Below, one piece after another: positions 55,800-64,000 of a stretch of 64,000 nt of DNA; positions within the stretch are counted from its first letter, which is position 1, and each line of letters begins with the position of its first letter. The stretch spans positions 23,321,501 through 23,385,500 of the forward strand of contig NC_084592.1 in NCBI RefSeq assembly GCF_033807715.1, read 5' to 3'. A model generated the notes under the pieces. That model was not told the origin of the DNA. It ran no database searches and worked only from the letters and a program-made list of their open reading frames with translations. The DNA comes from Cololabis saira (Eukaryota; Chordata; Actinopteri; Beloniformes; Belonidae). The translations under genes were made by a program, and so were the position numbers.

Positions 55800-57574
55800 G
55801 TGAAATGTTTGTTTACATCATTCAACTCTGCAATAATGAACACTGCAAAGACGCACGTTTTAAAAACTCATATTTACTGAGGAAAGCATCCCCCAAGGAA
55901 GCTCAGGAAGTGACAAGAGTACCAGTTTCTAGATTATTGGCAACATTGTGGGTTCTTTGATGTGATTGATGACATCTGCCAACACCCACTAATTTGTATG
56001 GGTTTATTCCTCATCAGATCAAATTATTATTATTATTATTATTATACCTCACACGTGTATTTATCTTCTCCAACTCTGATTGGCAGTGATAGAAGCACGG
56101 AGCTCATTAATTTCCACTGAGTGTGCTCAGATCTGAGCTGTAAAAGTGTCCAAAAATAAGATTTTTGGGAAAAAAAAGCACTTTGATTGATTGAAGTGTC
56201 TCACACGCAGGATCTAAAAGCGACTGGAGAAAAAAACCTGAGGATAAAGTGAGACATGGCAGATACATTTTACCCATAGCCTACTTGTCAACTTGTCCCA
56301 CCAGCCCAACTGAGGTCCAGTATCTTACGCACTACAACTACTATATGAGCTCAGAATCTGATACTTCTACCTTTGTTGACACTGAAATGCTGTGGACATT
56401 CATATGTATGTAATTCCTATAATAGAGCCTAAATGAAAACACAAAGGGGAATTAAAGCACGTTTATTTATTTTAAATATTTTTTAGTTTATATACACATT
56501 GGTTTTCTTCAAGTGAAACATTTACATTTTCTTTTAATTTGTCATTTTCACTCATGTGGCTCTCTGGCATTAATGATTGATGACAGACGCATGTTTCTGT
56601 GTTTCTAGCTGAAATAACTTTCATAATTTGTAACTGTTCATTGTTCTGCTCCTCTTTAGGAAAGTAAATTCGGTTTCCCATTTTTAGAAATATTAACACG
56701 AAGTCTTCGCTTTTTGTGCAGAAATGTTTTCTCTCTCGTTACATCCATAGACATATATTATACGTATACGGGTCAATGACGTGACGCCTATATTTTCTGA
56801 AAAACTGTTTTTTTTCCAATTCAAAAAAGGTTTAAATGGATAAAAAAAAAAAAAACATATATATGACCTACCTGTCCCACATATGGACTCACTTGAATTT
56901 TACAAAAAATACTAGTTATTTGGGATTTTGTTGTTGTTTTAAGCATCAAAATGTAATGTGGTGTGACCGTCCCACCATGACTCTTGTTTTGAAATCACTC
57001 TAAATGTATTTAAATCAATCTTCTGCCCTATCTGGCATGATTTCCCAATGTCTTGTGTGTAAGATTACAACACATTTGTATTTATATTTCCATCATAATA
57101 TACAAACAAAGTTTGACTGATGACGTCCATTTTATGAAATATCATGTGGAGCAACCATTAAAAAAACAACCATTTTTGTATAATACTGAAAACTTGTAAA
57201 AAAAAAGATGTCAAGATGTTAAGGAAATTAATGTATTTTAATATGAATCATGGTTGCACCACATTACTTTTTTTAAGGCTATTTTTAAGGCCAATTTATC
57301 TTGACAAAAAACTCTGAAATCACTTAATTTAAAATTTTTATATGATTTTATGTGTACACAACATTCTTAATGTTTGAACTACTGCAATAGATAGTGTTTT
57401 TTTTTATTATTTTAAAATTGACCTGTTGAAATCATCCATCTCTCTGATTTGTTGTTCCGAGTTCGCTCCCGTTGTCGCCACTAATCTCGCGAGAACTACC
57501 ACCCAGGCTACAGCAGGGGGCAGTTCTCGTGAGGCTACTGACGATTCAGTTTGCAGTTTAAAAATTATAAATTA
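55800..57574. other. Intron 1, no gene seen
   Basis: Very AT-rich from 56750 to 57420, with a short (ATT)n tract near 56028-56044. No recognised family. Confidence 0.45.
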
Positions 57575-57680
57575 TAAAACGGGAAATTTGCGGGAAAATA
57601 CTAATACGGGAGGACGGCAGGAAAGAGGGGTGAAATACGGTAGTTTCCCGGCCAAAACGGGAGACTTGACAGGTATGATT
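57575..57680. repeat. Interspersed repeat fragment (ACGGGAG-rich)
   Basis: CGGGAGGACGGCAGGAAAGA, then AAATACGGTAGTTTCCCGG and AACGGGAGACTTGACAGGTA form a segment I recognise as recurring in fish genomes. The plus frame over it (57426-57725) carries no domain. Confidence 0.4.
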
Positions 57681-58263
57681 TTACCGGTCTGCCCTATAAC
57701 AGTCCCACTCTGTCTGACTTTATAAAATATGATTTAGTGGACTAGTCAAAATTAAGTGGCGCATTTTCTCCATCTTCATAATTCATATCATAGCCGTTTC
57801 TAGCCTGTTTTTGTGGGTGCTGCAGCACCCCTAAATTGAACGCCAGCACCCCATAAAATGTAAGAGATTTTCTTTTGTAGCCTATGTCTATGTTTAATAA
57901 TCTGGCAAAATGTCAAAAACCATATACAGTATATGGTTTAAACGTATATTTCAAGCACCCCCATGCTTTGAAAATGGTTTGACCCACCATCTCTCCCACC
58001 TCTGTCCCGCATCAGAGCGCTTCAGAGAGCGTTTCCAGGTGAGCTGTAAGTTACTGTACCTGGCCTCAACCAGGACATGTGACATGATTCTTTACTCCTG
58101 CCACTAAATACCAACACCTTATTATCGTCACCAGTCCTTACTTGTGCTGCATTTAATTGTTTATCACTGTTTATAATGTTAGGTAGGAGTTCGCTGACGT
58201 TTTTTCTTGCCAGGAAATGTTACAGGTGGTCAGTCAACCATCTGTTTGTGTGGTTAGCTGATG
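57681..58263. other. Intron 1, no gene seen
   Basis: Contains a short CAGCACCCC repeat pair at 57820-57855 that may be a transposon scar; otherwise nothing. Confidence 0.4.
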
Positions 58264-58271
58264 ATCTAACT

Positions 58272-58820
58272 CAGTGGTTCCCAACCTTTTTTCCTTGTCC
58301 CCCCCCTACTTGTGTCTAAGACCAGGCCAGGCACCCCAACCCGTACGTACTAGCACCAAAATAGTCTTTAATTGATAAAAATGAACATTAATTATGTTTT
58401 TTTGATACATTTCTCTTTGGTTTACTCTGTATACATATGACTTTGTTTTTCTCCAATGTCACCAATGTATAAAATACGCACAAAAGGACATAAAAGGACA
58501 TAAAAATATTTCTGAAAAATTTCTCTTAATATGAGACCAACATTTTTTAACATTTTTCCTTTAACAACCTGTCGGAGTAGATTAAATGTTGAGTAATGAT
58601 ATAATAATAAGGAATTAAATCATTTCCTGTGTTTGTCACCAGTGTATAAAAATCACAAAAGATATTCAAGACATTCATAAATTATTCCTAACAATGTCTT
58701 ATGAATGACTCATTCGCAAATATAATTTTTACAACTGCATAATTTCAAAGCAGACAAAGTTTCGCGCCCCCCCCAGAGATCTCTGGTGGGGGGGCCCGGA
58801 CCCCAGGTTGGGAGACACTG
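58272..58820. mobile_element. hAT-type non-autonomous element, 549 bp
   Basis: The left end CAGTGGTTCCCAACC and the right end GGTTGGGAGACACTG are inverted repeats with few mismatches. A perfect 8-bp duplication ATCTAACT flanks it (58264-58271 and 58821-58828), the hallmark of hAT insertion. The interior is AT-rich with no transposase. Subterminal C-rich and G-rich tracts mirror each other. Confidence 0.85.
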
Positions 58821-58828
58821 ATCTAACT

Positions 58829-58917
58829 GACTGAACTGATGGCCATTAACGTTATATACTATTATATGATACTATTATTATATATACTATCCTACTGTGT
58901 GTGTGTGTGTGTGTGTG

Positions 58918-58958
<41 letters not shown>

Positions 58959-59101
58959 TGAAGGAAACAGAAACAGAAAGCCTTATTTATCATGGACATT
59001 TAGATGTTTTTTTTTAGAAATAAAGGACCAGGTTCAGGTAAGAGTGTATGATCACATGGTGTGACTTAATTTCCCATTGAAACAAAGTTATACAGTTAGA
59101 A
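58829..59101. repeat. (GT)n-(CAGA)n compound microsatellite with flanks
   Basis: GT units at 58896-58918 are followed directly by CAGA units at 58919-58959. The flanks are AT-rich with no gene. Confidence 0.85.
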
Positions 59102-59311
59102 CAGGGGTGTCCAAAGTCGGTCCTCGAGGGCCGGTGTCCTGCATGTTTTAGATGTCTCCTTGCTTCAACACACCTGATTCAAATTAACGGTCATCACCAG
59201 CTTGTCATCAAGGTCTGGACAGCTCTGTTGGTTACCATGGTGTGCTGAAGCAGGGAAACATCTAAAACCTGCAGGACACCGGCTCTCGAGGACCGACTTT
59301 GGACACCCCGG
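59102..59311. mobile_element. Palindromic hAT-type MITE, about 210 bp
   Basis: The ends CAGGGGTGTCCAAAGTCGG and CCGACTTTGGACACCCCGG are near-perfect inverted repeats, followed inward by TCCTCGAGGGCCGGTGTCC and its mirror. Flanking AGTTAGAA and AGTCAGAA make a plausible 8-bp duplication with one mismatch. Best-preserved of the three copies. Confidence 0.8.
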
Positions 59312-62300
59312 AGTCAGAATGATGTAATTTGGATCAATTTATATCCATTATTAGATATAAAAAAAAATTGTTTGGTTGATATTTTACATTTGGTTGAAAG
59401 TACAAAGAAAGAGAGGAGTAGAGAGAGGACTTGATCTGTATTTTTATTATTCTTTTTTTATATTTATGTTATTATTCATCTAGTTGAATACAGTGTATTT
59501 GTGTATGATTGTCAGTGCAAAGAGGGAGAGATGAAGGAGAGGAGACAGTGCAGGCTCAAGAAGAACAAGGTAAGAAAACAGACAGAAACTGGTCAGCTGA
59601 GAAGGAAAAACATTCAATTCACAATTTAATTTATCATATACATCATGGACCTAAAGCCTGCGAGAGAAGAAAAATAAAAAGTATGACGCTACATTTAAGC
59701 CTGGAGTTGTAAAATATATAAATTCCTCGTCTATCGATTGTTAAGATACCAGTACATACGGTCTGCAATATTTGTATGTACAGATATGTTTACCATATAC
59801 CTTACAGTACTTTTGTACAAAAAAATATGTGAACAGTAACTGTCATAATAATGTTGTGGGTCTGTGTAAAAATAAAGGCAGCAAATATATGTCGGGTTCT
59901 TTTAAAGTTGATTTTGGTAATTTAACGTCCCGACTATTAATTGGTCACATCCAATATATATTTCTTTTATAGTTACAATCCATTCCTCTTTTCTTACATT
60001 TATTGGTTTACTCACAATCCACCCAAAATGTGTTATACTTTCACAAATTTGGGAATGATGGTCTAAAATTACTTTAAAATGTACAAAACAGTGACATTTA
60101 TCTTACCCCTAAAGCTTTGATCCTGAATTATCGCCCCTGATTCATACATAGCATTAGGATCTTTTGCAGGTTGTAGAAGCTGAATGTGACAATGAGTGAT
60201 GATCTGTTCTAGATGCATCAGAGCTCAGAGACATCAACGTCACCTCTGGACAAGATTAGGATAAGGCTTATTTTATTTTTATTTATTTATTTATTTATTT
60301 TTTACAGTAAAATATATAGTGAGGTTGAGAGAGGTTCCTAATTTTCTTGTTCATTGGTTACATCAGCCTTTGATAAATGGTGATGAAGTGTCTTCTTAGG
60401 GATAGAGATAATTTGTCTGCATTTTGCTCTGGTCCTTTTGTAGTGAAATTCCTCCAGAATATTACTTTTTCATTGTTTATTTAGTTCTATACCCAGAATT
60501 AGGATAAAAAAGCCAACATCTCCTGATCTTTCTTTGAGGAACATATTTTATTTTAATGAACATTTTTAGACAAACTGGGGATCTTCCGTCAACATTTGCC
60601 CCTTAAAGACCCCTGAAAGACTAGACTTTTCATGGATACTGCTTTAGTGCCAAATACTTAGTCCATTCATCTTTTGTTATCTTCTTCTTGATGCATCTTT
60701 GAGAAATTAAATACATGAATACACTTCCAAGTAAAAGTAACAATCATTGCTTTTTTTCCATGCTTATTTCTCTTTTATTATCCCTGTTTAAATTAAAAAA
60801 CAAACACATCTGTCTCTTAAATCTTTATGACATTTTAAAATTGTAATTTCACCGAAGGATGCAACATATACTCTAAGCCTGTGGAGGCATGCGGGAAGCT
60901 TGATCAGATGTCATACAAATATTCCACAGCATCCCGCTAAGGCTGAGAAAATAAGTCAACTCCTAGGCTGTATAAAGATTAATTTATTCAGCAACATATG
61001 CAATACAGGTATAATGTGATCTAATAAAATGCCTTGCTCCGGCTACTTGTACTCTCTGCATGATTCACTGGATGCTTGTACATACATGAATGCGTGAGTG
61101 TAGCTGTACATGTAAGCACAAGCGAGCGGTACCCCAAGAATCAATACCAGTCTCTGCATGACAGCAGAGAACACCAGAGGTTAAGTAAATTAACAAGCAC
61201 TGTTTCTGTGATTCCCTGTGAAACTGTTCTCTTAGATAAATCAATTCCAGGCTGTGTGTGCTTTTCTGTGTTTATTTAAGAATCCCTGCGCGTTGCTACA
61301 GCATTACATCCTTGCAGCCCTTGTGTTGTCAAAGCTGCATTAATGCCGGTCGCATACTTTACCTGCATCCGTAAAGACAACAAAGTTCTGGTTTCTCTTC
61401 CGTAACAGCTGTCAGGGTTAGAAAAAGTTTGTATTTTTCTTTCTTGTGGAGATTGGAGGCTGAAAGAAAGCCTCAAAAGAATCAACAGTAGTTGCTGGAT
61501 ATCCAAGCTTTCTATGTAAAATACTTGTTGGTACTTACTGTAATAAATCTTTAGTGCGTATACAACGCTACAGTGTATATATATAAAAGAAATGTTCATA
61601 AAAGTTGAGGCACCACCTCAACTTTGTGTTTTCTTACGAAAGATTTTTTTTTTTAGGAGATTTGGTTAAAATCAAAAACAACACACCTTTTGAATGGCTT
61701 TCTGCTTTTCTTTTCTTCAAGTGCCGTGCTTATCCTTGAATCTCCTCCTTTCGTAAACAACAGTCTGGGATGTTGGATATGCACTCATTTCTTACTATGG
61801 CTCTTGATCCATAAAAAAAAGATCCAATCTGCTGCAGAAGCTTGAGTGCATGTTGCTTGTTTTTATTTGCGATTCTTCTTTCAGAGCATATTGTTGATGG
61901 CATCATTTGCACAATTATAATGAAGGAAATAAACAAAGAGGACAACTGTATAGTTTCTATCTGTGTCATGTGAATTTAAACAGCTCCACAACCATAGTGA
62001 GAGTTGTTCCTGAGAACTGAAAAATCACATGCTGAAGGTTGCTTATCACGATTTTTAACCTTTGCCGTTTTCCCTCAAGTTGTGACTTAAATCACTGCTG
62101 ATTTGTGATTGATGGAGCTTTAGACTCTCACTTCTAAATGCCACACGTTTCCCTAGACACAATGGCTAGCTAACCTTTCTGTTAAAGCTAATCTTTACAA
62201 GGATTGTGGATTACGGACTCTCATTAGGGAGACCTGCTAATTAGTCGCAGTGTTAGTTTTCGTCACATGGAAGGAGAGGAAGCTCGTATTTCAGTGTCTG

Positions 62301-62904
62301 AAAACTGTAGCAGCTCAGTGTAAAGGACCGATTCACTTTAAAGTTGCTATTGATTCATTTATTAGCCATTTTAAAGAAATGGTTTCAAGAGAGATTCTTC
62401 AGGTTGCATGCCATGCTTATCTTTGTTTAGTTTTTAGTTTTCACTTAGTTCTAGAAAATATGAAACCTATTAAAATGAATGATGATAAATACATGCATGA
62501 GGTAGACTGTCATATGTTGTTATTCATCTGAGATTGTACTTGCGAAATTTGGCAAAAACAAACAAAAATCTCAGTAAAAGCCCACTTTTTGGTAGTTTCC
62601 TGATCTAAAGCGTTCAGCTGCGTCTTACCACAAGGCCAGGAAGGAAAGATAAAAGCAAAGGTCTTAGTGAAACAAATGTTCTATATTTAATGTATAGTAT
62701 ACAGTATCTAATGTCAAATGCCAGGAAAAAGCTTTTTTGTTCTCAAAGGATCATGGGGGAAAGTGAAGATAGTACTTGTAAAACAATGTTGTATGTACAA
62801 ATGAGGCTACGGTGGAGTTTTTTTTTTACTTTAATCCCCAGCACCGTGTTGCATGAAAGCAAAATCAGTATCTCAGCAGAAGTGCCTTATGCACACTGAG
62901 GAGT
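59312..62904. other. Intron 1, no gene seen
   Basis: About 3.6 kb, AT-rich, with an (ATTT)n patch at 60277-60302 and a 10-bp perfect hairpin at 61601-61625. Frames at 61276-61599 and 62250-62531 have no domain. Confidence 0.45.
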
Positions 62905-63260
62905 GATGGGTTGGAGGTTGTAGTTAGGACCCGGAAAAGGTGCAGTTGTTGAGTTGACTATTAACTCCTCCGGAGTATTCCAGAGGCAAATGTGAAGCTA
63001 TCTCTCTGACAGCTAAAGCTTGGTAATATTTTGTTTTTTCCACAGGACAATTACCTGGAATCACCACATAGTCTACTTCAGAATTGCTGAAAAATAAACA
63101 GTTTTAGATTAGCTAAATCGCATTCCAGACCTGAGACCAATTGAACAGCTGCGGATTAGTCCAAAAACCTAATGAGTGAAGCCATGTTGTAAAGAAGAAT
63201 TCAAACAACATTCCTGCACATGGATGTGGGAGACTTACACAGAAAACATTTTTTTGGGAT
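62905..63260 (+). pseudogene. Second Tc1-like transposase relic (C-terminal part)
   Basis: Follows the same Tc1-like subfamily as 24461: GTTGAGTTGACTATTAACTC, AGAGGCAAATGTGAAGCTAT, CTGACAGCTAAAGCTTGG, then CCAGACCTGAGACCAATTGA, ATGTTGTAAAGAAGAATTC and TGTGGGAGACTTACACAGAA in the expected order. Deletions and shifts leave no long frame. It is truncated at the 5' side and no inverted ends were found. Confidence 0.7.
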
Positions 63261-64000
63261 TAATTTAGTTAAATAAACAAACATGGACATTGACCTCCCC
63301 AGTCCATAATCCACACTATGTTTAACCATCGATTGTATCTGAAACTTATTTATTCCAGCTCTCATATCCCGTTCAGTCCAAACTCTACTTTTTGAATAGA
63401 TGGGCAAATGTATCAACTACACAATGAGACTGTGCTCATATTAAGCACATAGTTGACCTCAAAACGGTATTTTATTGTACATTATCCCAGTAAATGGGAT
63501 GTCTGTAACTTTAGTCTGTTTCTTTTCATTTAGTTACATTATTAGGTGCATGAACCATACTTCTCAGATAAAATAAAATATCATAATTAGTCTCAAAATT
63601 GGATGCATGAAAGATAAAGTAGAGGTTATCATAGATCTATCAAGTTGTTTTAAGTCGGCACACTGGGACTCAAAGACAGGAACGAGGAAAGTAGGAAAAA
63701 TATCCTCTAAGATTTTTAAAGCACCTTTTGTCAGATTTATTCCCCTCAGTCTCATGTAGTCATTTTTACAATTCATGTCATCTCTTCAGGGTCTGTCACC
63801 TTTTGCCACATCAGCTGTTTGGAGAGATCCAGTTTCTGATGTCTATGATTTTGGAGAAAAAGGTGCTTTTTCATCTCTTGATGTTTGGTGCCAGTTTATT
63901 TTCAGGGAGACATGATTGCAGAGAGAATTTGCGGGGCTCTTAACCCTGCTGGATCTCTAATGAAGATGCAAACCTCGATTCTAATTCAAAGCTACAGAAA
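63261..64000. other. Intron 1 to window end, no gene seen
   Basis: AT-rich DNA; the short frames at 63201-63416, 63564-63776 and 63728-63943 show no domain and no clear splice pair. The intron appears to continue past the window. Confidence 0.45.

Overview
The window looks like one stretch of a teleost fish nuclear genome. It is AT-rich and almost free of coding sequence. It carries long vertebrate-style microsatellites ((TA)n, (GATA)n, (TACA)n, (TTTC)n) and debris from transposon families abundant in ray-finned fish: hAT, Tc1-like, TTAA-target MITEs, L2/CR1-type LINEs and an LTR element. No bacterial-type operon, rRNA, tRNA or CRISPR array is visible, and the longest open frames are microsatellites or relics. 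The taxonomic call is inference from repeat content.

Layout: (1) 1-6700 is upstream non-coding DNA with simple repeats, one old interspersed repeat, a possible conserved non-coding block near 3.75-4.42 kb and a pair of perfect hairpins at 5.67-5.72 kb. (2) 6700-7445 holds the only convincing host gene signal: CCAAT and TATA motifs in CpG-rich DNA, a leader with two minimal upstream ORFs, and a first coding exon at 7361-7439. That exon encodes a 26-residue signal-peptide-like sequence and ends, in phase 1, at a consensus donor CAG|GTGAGT. The protein is therefore secreted or membrane-inserted, but the exon is too short to name it. (3) 7440-64000 reads as one very long first intron (at least 56.5 kb), with no second exon I can recognise.

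The intron is mainly a record of transposition. It includes Tc1-like transposase relics (24.5 and 62.9-63.3 kb) and a 57-bp Tc1-end palindrome (53.7 kb). There is a BED-finger hAT relic split by a TTAA-flanked MITE (27.9-28.8 kb), a second TTAA MITE (40.8-41.3 kb) and a solo LTR with TATA box, poly(A) signal and target duplication (38.7-39.1 kb). An L2-type LINE lacks its catalytic motif and is interrupted by a later insertion (43.4-44.9 kb), and a related LINE 3' end lies at 29.5-30.0 kb. A hAT-type element with a perfect 8-bp duplication sits at 58.3-58.8 kb, and a small palindromic hAT MITE family has three copies (14.6, 16.8 and 59.1 kb).

I did not find a convincing new biological system. 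The best leads are the nested insertions, which allow relative dating; the solo LTR, which carries its own promoter-like elements inside a host intron; the upstream ORFs in the leader; and several perfect hairpins not explained by a known repeat.
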